In this document: in pieces, positions 18,789-27,782 of the stretch
Numbering within the stretch: position 1 is the first letter of the stretch
How the letters are laid out: each line of letters starts with the position of its first letter
Assembly (NCBI RefSeq): GCF_900090195.1
Contig: NZ_LT607803.1
Coordinates: 2,976,001 to 3,040,000, forward strand
Length of the DNA stretch: 64,000 nucleotides
Direction: 5' to 3'
Origin: Variovorax sp. HW608
GTDB lineage: Bacteria; Pseudomonadota; Gammaproteobacteria; Burkholderiales; Burkholderiaceae_C
Made by a program: the position numbers and the translations under genes
The notes under the pieces: model-generated
What the model was told of the DNA's origin: nothing
What the model saw: the letters and a program-made list of their open reading frames with translations, nothing else
Databases searched by the model: none

Positions 18789-19826
18789 ATGTCACACACC
18801 CAGTCCCTGCCCAGACGGTCATTCCTGGGCGCCACGGCCGTCGGCATCGTGGCCACCCGGTTCGCCGCCGGAACCGCTTTCGCTAACGGCGCGGATTCGC
18901 CGACCACCCGCGATGCATCCCCCGCGAAGCGCCTTCAGCCGCTGAAGAACATCGACGCCGGGGCACTCAATGTGGAGTACTTCGAACTCGGCCCCGCCGA
19001 TGGAGCGCCGGTGATCTTGCTGCACGGCTGGCCCTATGACATCCACACGTATGCCGACGTCGCGCCGTTGCTGGCCGCAGCCGGCCATCGGGTGATCGTT
19101 CCGCATCTGCGCGGGTACGGTGGAACCCGGTTCCTTTCGGACAAGACGCCTCGCAACGGTCAGCAGAGTGTTCTCGCCGTCGACTTCATCGCCCTGATGG
19201 ATGCACTGGGCATCGAGACGGCAACGGTTGCAGGCTGCGACTGGGGGGCGCGGACAGCGTGCATCATGGCGGCGCTGTGGCCGAAGCGCGTGAATGCGCT
19301 GGTCTCCGTCAGCGGCTATCTGATCGGCAGCCAGGAGATCGGCAAGGTCCCTCTGCCGCCACAGGCCGAATCGCAGTGGTGGTACCAGTACTACTTCGCC
19401 ACCGAACGCGGTCGTCTCGGGTACGAGAAGAATCGCAAGGAGTTCGCCAAGCTGATCTGGCAAACCGCGTCACCGAAATGGGCCTTCGATCCCGCGACAT
19501 TCGAACGCAGCGCGGCCGCCCTCGACAACCCGGATCACGTGCGCATCGTGATCGACAACTATCGCTGGCGGATTGGCTTGGCGGAGGGCGAAGCGAAGTA
19601 TCGCGATCTCGAAGCGCGGCTGGCGCAGGCCCCGCTGATCGGTGTACCCACCATCACGCTTGAAGGAGACGCCAACGGTGCACCACATCCCGAACCGAGC
19701 GCCTACGCGAAGAAGTTCTCGGGACCCTACGAGCACCGGCTCGTGAGTGGCGGCATCGGACACAACCTTCCTCAGGAGGCGCCCGAAGCCTTCGCGGCCG
19801 CTGTCGTCGATGTGACGCGTCTTTGA
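18789..19826 (+). CDS. Secreted alpha/beta hydrolase (epoxide hydrolase/haloalkane dehalogenase-like)
   Basis: Protein of 345 residues with a twin-arginine signal (LPRRSFLGATAVGIVATRFA). Alpha/beta fold motifs: oxyanion loop LLHGWPYDIH near residue 78, nucleophile elbow VAGCDWGARTACIM with an aspartate at the nucleophile position near 150, and a C-terminal histidine in GGIGHNLPQEAPEAF near 325. An aspartate nucleophile indicates a dehalogenase or epoxide-hydrolase chemistry rather than an esterase. The protein is likely exported folded to the periplasm. Confidence 0.83.
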   Translation: MSHTQSLPRRSFLGATAVGIVATRFAAGTAFANGADSPTTRDASPAKRLQPLKNIDAGALNVEYFELGPADGAPVILLHGWPYDIHTYADVAPLLAAAGHRVIVPHLRGYGGTRFLSDKTPRNGQQSVLAVDFIALMDALGIETATVAGCDWGARTACIMAALWPKRVNALVSVSGYLIGSQEIGKVPLPPQAESQWWYQYYFATERGRLGYEKNRKEFAKLIWQTASPKWAFDPATFERSAAALDNPDHVRIVIDNYRWRIGLAEGEAKYRDLEARLAQAPLIGVPTITLEGDANGAPHPEPSAYAKKFSGPYEHRLVSGGIGHNLPQEAPEAFAAAVVDVTRL

Positions 19827-19854
19827 TATTCCTCATCCGATCAAGGAACCAGCG

Positions 19855-20583
19855 ATGAACAAGCTCCTGTCAGATGCCATGAAAGCCCACGGCGGACTCG
19901 ACCGCTGGCACCGTTTCAACAGCGTCCAGGCCACGATCGTGAGTGGCGGGCAGCTGTTCATCCGCAAGGGGATGCCCCCGGGACCCTACGCCGCGCGAAA
20001 TGACGGTCTCGTTGCACGAGCAACAGGCATCCCTCTCGCCCTTCGGGGCGCCGGACCAGCGGACGAGATTCACAGCCAATCGCGTCGCCATCGAAAAGCT
20101 GGACGGCACCGTGGTCGCCGAGCGTAGCGACCCGCGGGCATCCTTCGCCGGCCACGAACTGGCGACCCCCTGGGATCCGTTGCAGCGCGCCTACTTCAAC
20201 GGCTACGCCCAGTGGATCTATCTCACTTTGCCGTTCGCCCTCGCGATGCCGGGCTTCGTCATCGAAGACATCGAACCGTGGCAGGAAGGCAAGGAGACAT
20301 GGCGCGGATTGCGAGCAACCTTTCCTGCCAGCATCGCCAGTCACAGCACGAAGCAGGAGTTCTATTTCGGAGATGACGGTTTGCTGCGGCGACATGATTA
20401 CCCCGTCGATGTGGCCGGCGGGTTTGCCGCGGCACAGTACGTCGACGAGGTGCAGGAATTCGACGGTCTCAAGTTCCCCACGCGGCGGCGTGCTTACATG
20501 AGAGACGCCCAGGGCCGACCGGTGCTCGACGCAGAGATGGTGTTCATCAGTTCATCAATATCAGCAACATCCGCCTCAGTTGA
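19855..20583 (+). pseudogene. Conserved protein of unknown function broken by two frameshifts
   Basis: Begins MNKLLSDAMKAHGGLDRWHR at 19855. Around 19970-19985, in a run of C and G, the frame slips by one and continues as REMTVSLHEQQASLSPFG through a well-conserved-looking body (YAQWIYLTLPFALAMPGF, EFYFGDDGLLRRHDYPVD, EFDGLKFPTRRRAYM). Near the end an 8-bp tandem duplication (GTTCATCA at 20542-20549 and 20550-20557) shifts the frame again. Without it the gene would end VFINISNIRLS at the TGA at 20581. I do not recognise a named domain. Confidence 0.7.
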
Positions 20584-20648
20584 TTCGGGCGCGCGCGGCC
20601 GCTCGACGCTCTGGGACACAGCGGCCCGGCGCCTGGGCCAATTCCGCG

Positions 20649-21745
20649 CTACGCCGCCTTGAGCTGATCCGGATCCACGGGCAGCTTGCGCACGCGCTTG
20701 CCTGTCGCGGCGAAGATCGCGTTGGTCAACGCTGGCGCCAGGCAGGACGTCCCGGGTTCGCCCATGCCGCCAAGTGCCTCCGTGCTCGCGACGATGTGGA
20801 TCTCGATCTGCGGCGCCTCGTTGATGCGCAGCACGCGCACGTCATGGAAATTCGACTGCTCGATGCGGCCGTTCTTCAACGTGGCCTGGCCGTAGAGAGC
20901 GCCGGAAATGCCGAAGATCACCGCACTCTGGATCTGCGCGCGCACGGTGTCCGGATTCACGATCACGCCCGTGTCGAGTGCGCAGACGACACGCCGCACC
21001 GCGACGCTGCCGTCCGGGGCCACCTCCACTTCGGCCACCTGCGTCATGTAGGTTCCGAACGCGAATTGCAACGACAACCCGCGGCCTTGGCGCTCGCCCA
21101 TCGCGCGGCCCCATTGGGCCTTCTCGGCCGCCACTTGCAACACAGCGCGGGCTTGCGGGTTTTCCTGAAGGAGTGCGAGGCGGTATTTCAACGAGTCGGT
21201 CTTCGCAGCGGCGGCCAACTCATCGACAAAGCTCTCGACGACGAAGATGTTGTGGGTCGGTCCGACGCCACGCCAGAACGCAGTGGGAATCGGCGGCTCG
21301 TGATCCACATACTCGATCAGCACGTTCGACAACGCGTAGGGCGGATTCACTGCACCATCGACCGTTTCGGGGTCGAATCCGTTCTGGTACATCGGAGGAG
21401 CCCACCGCTTGAGAATCGACGAGCCGGTGATGCGATGCTTCCAGGCCACGGGCCTGCCGTCGGAGCCCAGGCCGGCACTGACCCTGTCACAGAAGTAAGG
21501 GCGGTACATGTCGTGCTGGACGTCTTCCTCACGGGTCCAGATCACCTTGACCGGGCCGTCGACCTTCTGGGCGATCTGTACCGCGCGCGTCACGCTGTCT
21601 ACCTCCAGGCGTCGCCCGAAGCCTCCACCCAGAAGCTGGTTGTGCACCGTGACCTTGTCGAGCGGGAGGCCCGTCACTGAGCCGCGGCGGCCTGCGCACG
21701 CGTCAGCACCTGGCTGCCGACCCACACTTCGCAGGCGTCCTTGCG
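20649..21745 (-). pseudogene. Isoquinoline 1-oxidoreductase-type molybdopterin subunit, C-terminal part, frameshifted
   Basis: The C-terminal half of a large xanthine-dehydrogenase-family subunit: HNQLLGGGFGRRLEVDSV, PVKVIWTREEDVQHDMYRP, FWRGVGPTHNIFVVESFVDE, and the Moco-binding EALGGMGEPGTSCLAPALTN near the end. The part reading CEVWVGSQVLTRAQAAAAQ just upstream is in another frame; deletion of one G near 21677 turns CAGGTGACG into CAGTGACG and creates a stop. The whole N-terminal half is missing. With the fragment at 21818 it is the wreck of an iorAB-like pair. Confidence 0.8.
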
Positions 21746-21817
21746 CAGGCCACAGACAGGAAATCGCGCCGCGACAGGTCTGTGCGGGCGTCGTTCATCA
21801 GACGATCGAAGATCCTT

Positions 21818-22063
21818 TCAGCTGGCCTTCGCGTTCGTGGAAAGCGCGAGCGCCGCCTGCTCTATGCCTGCGCGAATACGCAGGTCGATGGTGTTCACGT
21901 TCGCGTCGGCCACCGCTTGCAGCGGTGTGATGCACGACCGCGTGGCCACACCGTTGACATGCACGGTGCAAGCGCCCCACAAACCCAGCCCGCATCCGAA
22001 CTTCGTGCCTGTCAACCCGAGTACGTCGCGCAACACCCAGAGCACGGCAGTGTCTTCATCCAC
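21818..22063 (-). pseudogene. Isoquinoline 1-oxidoreductase-type [2Fe-2S] subunit, N-terminal fragment
   Basis: The fragment reads EDTAVLWVLRDVLGLTGTKF, then GCGLGLWGACTVHVNGVATRSC, the plant-type [2Fe-2S] loop of xanthine-dehydrogenase small subunits. The usual pattern is GCGxxxCGAC; here the second cysteine is a tryptophan. The second [2Fe-2S] helical domain is missing; the frame changes to unrelated sequence after VNTIDLRI and stops at 21818. The fragment points at the large-subunit remnant downstream, so a deletion removed the middle of the operon. Confidence 0.75.
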
Positions 22064-22243
22064 CCGTGGCCTCCACCGGCCTGTTCGTTCCGTTGACCTT
22101 CATATGCCCGCTTCCCCTTGTCATGGCGGGAGAGCGCCCGCCCGTCGTCCGATCCGGAGCGACGGGACGCGGCAAGAAGGTAGCACCGAGGCCGGACGGC
22201 GGCTAGGACAATAAGACCTCGTTTTCGGTCAGCCGTGCAGGCC

Positions 22244-23569
22244 TCAAGCGCGCAACGATTTGAACCCCGCGCGCAGCTCTGTCGCGAAGACCTCCGGTTG
22301 TTCCCACGCTGCGAAGTGCCCTCCCTTGTCGCGCCTGCCGTAGTGGACCAACTTGGGATACGCCCGCTCCGTCCAACTGCGCGGTGCCGTGTAGATCTCG
22401 TCAGGGAAGGCGCTGACCGCAACCGGCAGGGCGACACCCTTGGGCGCGAAGAAAGCCAGCTTGCTTTCCCAGTAAAGGCGAGCCGAGGAAACGCCCGTTT
22501 TCGTCAGCCAGTACAGCGTGATGTTGTCGAGAATGTCGTTTCGCGTCAGGCCTTCGGACTTGCCCGCGAAGACGCGCGAGATGAGCGCGTAGCTACGCGC
22601 GTCGTGATCGAGCATCCAGGCCGCGAGTCCGATCGGCGAGTCCTCGATCCCGTAGAGCGTCTGGGGACGCTTGCTCATCTCCAGGGCATAGGACAGACCG
22701 TTCTTGTAGAAGAAGTCGAGCTGGCCGTATGCGTACTCCTCTTCCGCCGAAAGCCCTGCCGGTTGCGCACCGCCTGCCTGCAGCGCACTCGCAATGTCAT
22801 CAGGGATCGTGGCAGGCATGTTGGTGTGAATGCCGACCAGGCCCGGAGGCGTCAGCAGCGCCATCTGCTCGGTGACCGCATTGCCCCAATCGCCGCCCTG
22901 CGCGACATAGCGCGAGTAGCCCAGGCGCTTCATCAGCACAGCCCAGGCACGGGCGATGCGGATGGGGTCCCAGCCGAGCATGGTGGGCTTTCCCGAAAAG
23001 CCATGGCCGGGCAGCGAAGGAATCACGACGTCGAAAGCATCCGATGCGGCCCCGCCGTGGGCCGTCGGGTTGGTCAGCGGATCGATGATCTTCATCTGCT
23101 CGACGATCGAACCCGGCCACCCGTGCGTGACGATCACCGGCAGTGCATTGGGATGCTTTGAACGAACGTGGATGAAGTGGATGTCCACGCCGTCGATCGT
23201 CGTCATGAATTGAGGCAACCCGTTCAGCCTCGTCTCGAACTTGCGCCAGTCGTAGTCCGTCTGCCAGGTGCGCGCCAGTTCGCGCATCGTTGCGAGTTGC
23301 ACGCCTTGCGATGCATCCGTCACCAATTCGCGCGAAGGCCATCGGGTCGCGGCGATGCGCCGGTGCAGGTCTGCCAGCTCGCTCTGGGGCACATGGACGG
23401 CAAACGGACGGATCCGGGCATCGTCGCGTGGCAGGTCCGCAGCGACAAGGTCGCTGCGGACATCGGCAAGAGCGAACACCGGCTGGGTGGCAAGAAGCGC
23501 TGCAGCCGAACCGCCTAGAAAGTGGCGTCGGGACAGCGGCGAGGGCTTTGGATTCTCGAGGGAGCTCAT
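22244..23569 (-). CDS. Epoxide hydrolase family protein with EHN domain, twin-arginine signal
   Basis: Protein of 441 residues. The N terminus has a Tat-type signal (LSRRHFLGGSAAALLATQP). The EHN-like region has PFAVHVPQSELADLHRRIAA and the WPS motif. The alpha/beta part has the oxyanion loop VTHGWPGSIVEQ, the nucleophile aspartate in YVAQGGDWGNAVTEQMAL, and the catalytic histidine in KGGHFAAWEQPEV. All catalytic elements are present, so it should be active; the natural substrate is unknown. A tail fragment of a sister gene lies at 18663. Confidence 0.88.
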   Translation of the reverse strand: MSSLENPKPSPLSRRHFLGGSAAALLATQPVFALADVRSDLVAADLPRDDARIRPFAVHVPQSELADLHRRIAATRWPSRELVTDASQGVQLATMRELARTWQTDYDWRKFETRLNGLPQFMTTIDGVDIHFIHVRSKHPNALPVIVTHGWPGSIVEQMKIIDPLTNPTAHGGAASDAFDVVIPSLPGHGFSGKPTMLGWDPIRIARAWAVLMKRLGYSRYVAQGGDWGNAVTEQMALLTPPGLVGIHTNMPATIPDDIASALQAGGAQPAGLSAEEEYAYGQLDFFYKNGLSYALEMSKRPQTLYGIEDSPIGLAAWMLDHDARSYALISRVFAGKSEGLTRNDILDNITLYWLTKTGVSSARLYWESKLAFFAPKGVALPVAVSAFPDEIYTAPRSWTERAYPKLVHYGRRDKGGHFAAWEQPEVFATELRAGFKSLRA

Positions 23570-23616
23570 GTGAATGGCCTTTCAATCGGAGATGAACTGT
23601 GAAGCCGAAGCGGCGC

Positions 23617-24423
23617 TCAATCGGCGGCCGCTTCTTCGATCAGCGCGGCGACATCGTCGGCATGCGATGCCAGCACGGCGTGCGACGCGCCCTGAACCAC
23701 AACGGTGTGCTTCGAGCCCGCGCGTTGCGCCATGAACGCGAGCAGCGGCGGCGCGATGGCCTTGTCGGCCGTGCCGTAGATGAACCTGGAGGGCACTTCC
23801 TTCCACGCAGGGGCACCCGCCTTCTCGGTGAACGCAGCCTCGGCGACGGGTCTTTGCGTGGCCGCGAGGAGAGCTGCGACGATTTCGGGAACGTCGCCCG
23901 CAACCTGCTCGCGGTACTTGGCTTGCTCGACGTAAAGGTCCTTGCCACCGCTGGGCAAGGCCACCGGCACCAGCGCCGAGCCCAACGTGCTGCCAGGGAA
24001 CCGTGCCCCCAGTTCACCGAGCGCCTCGCCGCTGTCTGGCGCGAACGCGGCCACGAACACGAGGCTCTTGACGTTGGGCTTGCCCTCGGCGGCGTTCGAG
24101 ATCACGGCGCCGCCGTACGAGTGGCCCACCATCACGACAGGACCGGGGATGGTATCCACCAGATTGGCAACATAGGCTGAATCGCTACGCAGTCCGCGCA
24201 AGGGATTGGCCACTGCAACCACGGGGTAGCCCTTCGCGAGAAGGCGCTCGATGACGGATTCCCAACTCAGGGACTCGGCGAAAGCGCCGTGAACGAGGAC
24301 GATGGTCGGCTTGCCCGAGGGCGAAGCGGCTTGCGCTTGCGTTTGAAGCAGAGCGGCGCAGACGACCAGAAGCGCGAGAAAGGCGTTCTGGAGGGTTCGG
24401 AGCGTAGTCTTGGTCGTGGTCAT
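23617..24423 (-). CDS. Secreted alpha/beta hydrolase (EstC-like)
   Basis: Protein of 268 residues from the ATG at 24423, which has AGGAAG at good spacing. A signal peptide (LLVVCAALLQTQAQA) is followed by KPTIVLVHGAFAESLSWESV with the oxyanion loop, the elbow serine in VMVGHSYGGAVISNAA near 125, VAAFAPDSGE, and the C-terminal histidine in VQGASHAVLASHADDVA. The truncated gene at 10203 belongs to the same family. It lies 38 bp downstream of ohr and may be cotranscribed with it. Confidence 0.87.
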   Translation of the reverse strand: MTTTKTTLRTLQNAFLALLVVCAALLQTQAQAASPSGKPTIVLVHGAFAESLSWESVIERLLAKGYPVVAVANPLRGLRSDSAYVANLVDTIPGPVVMVGHSYGGAVISNAAEGKPNVKSLVFVAAFAPDSGEALGELGARFPGSTLGSALVPVALPSGGKDLYVEQAKYREQVAGDVPEIVAALLAATQRPVAEAAFTEKAGAPAWKEVPSRFIYGTADKAIAPPLLAFMAQRAGSKHTVVVQGASHAVLASHADDVAALIEEAAAD

Positions 24424-24461
24424 GACGTTCTTCCTGTCGGTCAATGGAGTCATCCAGCGGC

Positions 24462-24881
24462 TCAGATGACGTTGAAGGCCACGTCGATGTTTCCGCGGGT
24501 CGCTCTCGAGTACGGGCAGGTCTGGTGTGCCTCGCGGACCAGGGCCTCGACAAGCGCGCGATCCAGCCCCGGCACATGGACGTTGAGTCGCGCCCGCAGC
24601 GAAAAGATGTTGTCCGTGAGGCCCAGGTCCACTTCGGCGTCGACGGCCGCATCGGCGGGCAAGGAGATGTTTCTCGCCTTTGCCGCCAGGCCCAGGGCGC
24701 CGATGAAGCAGGCCGACCATCCGACGGCGAACAGCTGCTCCGGGTTCGTGCCCGGCCTGTTGCTGCCTGGGCTGCTCAGCTTCACATTGAGTGCGCCATC
24801 GCTGGACTTTCCAGCGCCATCGCGTCCACCAGTGGTGTGGGTCTTGGCGGTGTACAAAACCTTGTCGATTTCATTGATCAT
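24462..24881 (-). CDS. ohr: Organic hydroperoxide resistance protein (Ohr/OsmC family)
   Basis: Thiol peroxidase of 139 residues that reduces organic hydroperoxides. Both redox cysteines are visible: GWSACFIGALGLAAK near residue 60 and AHQTCPYSRATRGNIDV near 124. The start at 24881 was chosen over the ATG two codons earlier because AAGGA then sits 6 bp upstream. An OhrR-like MarR repressor gene lies 2.4 kb away at 27315 beyond several pseudogenes and is its probable regulator. Confidence 0.92.
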   Translation of the reverse strand: MINEIDKVLYTAKTHTTGGRDGAGKSSDGALNVKLSSPGSNRPGTNPEQLFAVGWSACFIGALGLAAKARNISLPADAAVDAEVDLGLTDNIFSLRARLNVHVPGLDRALVEALVREAHQTCPYSRATRGNIDVAFNVI

Positions 24882-25053
24882 GATCATTCCTTCAAGATGG
24901 TTTGGAGATTGGGAAAAAAGAGCCGCAGCGATTCGCACTTGGTTAGCTTCGACGGAAACGCGGTCGAAGCGATGAAGCCGTCGAGCCGCCAAGCATTCGC
25001 ATTGGAAAGATAAGCGTCTTCGCGGCTTCTTAAATGCCGTATTTCCCTCTTAT

Positions 25054-25553
25054 TCAGACATCGTGTCGCTGGAGGTTCAGGACCCCTTGGACAGACTGCG
25101 GCTTTACCGTGGCAGCGGGCGCGTGCCGGCTTTCGATGGCCTTGATGGTGTTGGCGAACGCCTTCTTCAGAACGCTTGCCGATGGTCCCGAGCACAAAGC
25201 CGAGCACCCATCCCTTGATGTTCTTGCCTTCGCGCACCACGACGGCGTCCACGGTGGTCGTTCCATCGGGCATCCGCGTGCAGGTGTAGGCATGACTCGA
25301 CCGACCTCCCCACACATTGGAGTCAATGGTGGTCATGACGACGCGGAGCGGGTCGGACCAATCGTAGGCGCTCCCAGATGCCGCTTGAGCCTCCCGTGAC
25401 ATCGGCCTCGGTCGGGCCGCGGCGATGCACCTTGAGGTACTCGTCGGCGCTGTTGCCAAAGAGCTTCGAGCGACCGGGCCCGAAGTCCGTGAGCGCGGCG
25501 ACAAACTCCTCGGGCGTCGAAGTGGTCGCATAGACGAAGTGAATCGTAGACAT
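25054..25553 (-). pseudogene. SRPBCC-like small protein with two frameshifts
   Basis: Starts MSTIHFVYATTSTPEEFVAA at 25553; after GGSSGIWER an extra base near 25370 shifts the frame, which continues YDWSDPLRVVMTTIDSNVW and GWVLGFVLGTIGK. Near 25180 a second shift leads to VLKKAFANTIKAIESRHAP and a stop at 25054. Joined, the pieces make one protein of about 165 residues whose start (phase of F-V-Y-A-T-T-S-T-P-E-E-F) and C-terminal ANTIKAIE helix fit SRPBCC/START-type lipid-binding folds. The family is inferred. Confidence 0.6.
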
Positions 25554-25581
25554 GGAGTGCCCTCACGCTCGGGCATCGGCG

Positions 25582-25830
25582 GTGGTGAACGACACCAATG
25601 CCTACCTCGCCGATTGCGGTTAGGGGCTCCGGATCATCCAGGCCCCCACATATGGCGTGGGGCCGGCGCTCGGCGATGGTGGCCCAGTCACGCTGTTCGA
25701 GGATTGCACGATCGACAACATCCCGGTCAGCGTGATCTATCTGCCGAACCGCCATCTCAGCGCCAAGGTGCGGGTGTTCATCGACTGATCGTCGAGCTGT
25801 TCGAGTCGAAGGCCACCAGTTCCTCGGGCC
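25582..25830 (+). pseudogene. LysR-family regulator, 3' effector-domain fragment
   Basis: The frame reads VVNDTNAYLADCG, an in-frame TAG, then GLRIIQAPTYGVGPALGDGG, ending VSVIYLPNRHLSAKVRVFID and a stop, with the natural continuation IVELFESKA in the next frame. These are the end-of-domain motifs of LysR effector domains (compare [20 protein letters not shown] of the LysR at 54050). The HTH and most of the protein are missing. Confidence 0.65.
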
Positions 25831-25847
25831 GGCCCGACATGGGTCCG

Positions 25848-26300
25848 CTAAGAGGAAGTTCGGCGCGTCGCCATCAGCTTGGCAGTCGATACCTGGACGA
25901 CGTCGCCGCGCCGGGTGACGGTCTTGGAGCGCAGCACGACCCCGCCCCGTTCAGGCCTCGAGCGCGATGGGATCAGTTCGAGGACCTCGCTCTCGACATG
26001 CAGCACATCACCGGGCCGCGTCGACGCCTTCCACTCGACAACGCCGCCGGCGCCAACGATGCCGTTGGCGAGGTGAGGCTCGCCGGCCACGAACAGCCGC
26101 ATCGTGATCGCGGCGGTATGCCAGCCACTGGCTGTTAGGCTGCCGAAGAAGGTGTCGCGCGCCGCATCGTCGTCGAGATGAATAGGCTGGCGTCGAACTC
26201 CCTCGCGAATCGATTGATGTCCTCGGTCTTCACTTCGTAGCTGCTGGTCTTGAACGTATCGCCGACCTTCAGATCGTCGAGTAGAGCGGGGACTGGGCCA
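25848..26300 (-). pseudogene. MaoC-family dehydratase broken by frameshift
   Basis: Two overlapping minus-strand frames make one hot-dog protein: LLDDLKVGDTFKTSSYEVKT and INRFAREFDA in one frame, then QPIHLDDDAARDTFFGSLTA and SGWHTAAITMRLFV in another. F-D-x-Q-P-I-H-x-D is the MaoC hydratase signature, and the one-base shift near 26185 falls right before it. There is another frame problem at the start near 26298. The C terminus (VLRSKTVTRRGDVVQVSTAK) is intact. It is probably inactive. Confidence 0.7.
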
Positions 26301-26502
26301 TGACTTGCTCCTCGTTGAGTCGGCGCCCAATGAGGCGCTGTCGTAACCAGGTGGGAATCACACTCCATCCATTGCTGGCATCAGCCCCCCAGCGGACGTC
26401 AGCCACCGGCATTCTGGAAGGGCCGGCTTGATAAATGATCCGTTACAAACGGTCGCGCATTTTCTGCTTGACATCGACCAACTGGGGGGCCATCATTCGT
26501 TC

Positions 26503-26516
26503 CATCGGATCCGATG
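26503..26516. promoter_or_regulatory. 14-bp perfect palindrome upstream of the secreted repeat protein
   Basis: CATCGGATCCGATG is self-complementary and lies 62 bp before the ATG at 26578, in the 247-bp AT-richer gap that otherwise holds no gene I can support. It could be the operator of the small secreted-protein gene. The binding protein is unknown. Confidence 0.4.
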
Positions 26517-26577
26517 TAATCGCATTCGATGCACAAGACCCTCCTTGACATCATCCAGCCCCTTGAAGGAAATTGAA

Positions 26578-26955
26578 ATGAAGACCTCGAAGTTCATCGC
26601 TGCCGCCGCTCTCTCGCTCGTAGGCATCGTCGGCGCTCAGGCGGAAACCTACGAAGGCGTGCAAGCGCCTGTGTCAGCCAACCATCGCGTCGACGTCCGT
26701 GCCCAGGCTGTCATCGCAGCGCACAGCGAGAACCCGTACGCCGATGCCGTCTCCTCGCGCGTTACGCCCCGGTTGGTCGCATCGACCGATCGCCTTGGGG
26801 TGCGCTCCGAGGCAGTGGTAAGCGCCCACAGCGCGAACCCCTACGCGGAAGGCTACGGCCAGGGCGTCGCTTCCACGTCCGTTGGCGTCGTGGATCGCGC
26901 CGCGGTTCGAGCGCAAGCCTTCGCCGCTGCGCATGGTGATCAGCTCCCGCTGTAA
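26578..26955 (+). CDS. Small secreted repeat protein of unknown function (copy 2)
   Basis: Protein of 125 residues; GAAGGAAATTGAA precedes the ATG. Signal peptide KFIAAAALSLVGIVGAQA, then ETYEGVQAPVSANHR. Three repeats: AVIAAHSENPYADAV, AVVSAHSANPYAEGY, AFAAAHGDQLPL. Close paralogue of 14875-15270 but without the expanded alanine run. The same phrase spacing in both (about 40 residues per repeat) suggests a conserved fold or binding element. No named family recognised. The two copies lie 11 kb apart on opposite strands and flank the hydrolase region. Confidence 0.75.
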   Translation: MKTSKFIAAAALSLVGIVGAQAETYEGVQAPVSANHRVDVRAQAVIAAHSENPYADAVSSRVTPRLVASTDRLGVRSEAVVSAHSANPYAEGYGQGVASTSVGVVDRAAVRAQAFAAAHGDQLPL

Positions 26956-26987
26956 GCACTTGACAGATCGCCTTCCAGTGTCATCGT

Positions 26988-27016
26988 ACTCGGATGCGAT
27001 ACAAACGCATCCGAGT
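26988..27016. repeat. Perfect 11-bp inverted repeat (hairpin)
   Basis: Arms ACTCGGATGCG (26988-26998) and CGCATCCGAGT (27006-27016) around a 7-nt ATACAAA loop, 33 bp after the stop of the secreted repeat protein. No T-tract follows on either strand, so a classic Rho-independent terminator is not supported. It may be an mRNA 3'-end stabiliser, a protein-binding palindrome, or a REP-like unit. Confidence 0.55.
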
Positions 27017-27250
27017 AATCTTCCAGCCCCTTGCAGTTGTCGTGGCGTCGGCAGCCTGCGCGGCATTACCGTCTTGGTTGAAACCATTGCCGCAAGCCTT
27101 ACGCTGCGGAGAACGATGCGGGCACCGCTGAGGTGATGACCGGGATGGAGAAGGACATCCGCATCTCTCATTCCCAGGCCGGATTCCTGACGACAGCACC
27201 TCCGGATCGCCGCGAAGCCCGGAACACCACCTGATTTTAGATCCATCGCG

Positions 27251-27262
27251 ATACGATCGTAT
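27251..27262. promoter_or_regulatory. Candidate OhrR operator
   Basis: Perfect 12-bp palindrome ATACGATCGTAT, 52 bp upstream of the ohrR-like ATG and just ahead of a TATAAT-like box (CCTATAATCG, 27268-27277). MarR/OhrR proteins bind such short palindromes over their own promoters. Specific binding is inferred. Confidence 0.45.
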
Positions 27263-27314
27263 GCGACCTATAATCGATCATGCACGGAATCGATCCCTGG
27301 CAAAGAGGACACAA

Positions 27315-27782
27315 ATGAAATCCACCGACAAAGCAGCTCCCGCGAGGCGGAATCTTTCGGAATTTCTGTGTTTTGCAGTCTATTCTGCGAACCTGGCCTT
27401 CGGCAAGGCGTACAAGCCGATCCTCGATCAGCTGGGGCTTACCTATACGCAATACATCACCATCATTGCGCTATCAGAGGAAGACGACCAGACAGTCGGC
27501 CAATTGGGCGAGAAACTGTTTCTCGAATCGAACACGCTCACGCCGATCCTGAAGAAGCTCGAAGCCATGGGCTATCTGGAGAGGCAGCGCGATCCCGAGG
27601 ACGAGCGCCAAGTACGGGTCAGTCTGACGAAGGATGGTCGACAACTTCGCGAACGATTTCTGAAAATCAGTCTTGTCGGCGCCACTGGCCTGGGTCCGGA
27701 CGAATTTGCGCAAATACAGAAAGCGATCGTGGCGCTGCGCAGCAATCTCATCGAGTCCCAGTCCGCGAATGGCAAGAAATAG
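27315..27782 (+). CDS. ohrR: MarR-family regulator, OhrR-like
   Basis: Repressor of 155 residues from the ATG at 27315, with AAAGAGGAC upstream. The sensing cysteine of OhrR is present in LSEFLCFAVYSANLAFGKAY near residue 18, followed by the partner tyrosines. The winged helix reads QLGEKLFLESNTLTPILKKL with the wing DPEDERQVRVSLTKDG. In OhrR, peroxide oxidation of this cysteine releases the repressor from ohr. The ohr gene is at 24462-24881, with degraded genes between them. Confidence 0.88.
   Translation: MKSTDKAAPARRNLSEFLCFAVYSANLAFGKAYKPILDQLGLTYTQYITIIALSEEDDQTVGQLGEKLFLESNTLTPILKKLEAMGYLERQRDPEDERQVRVSLTKDGRQLRERFLKISLVGATGLGPDEFAQIQKAIVALRSNLIESQSANGKK

Noticed and set aside
26988..27016. 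Rho-independent terminator
   Set aside because: The hairpin is perfect but neither strand has a following T-tract.
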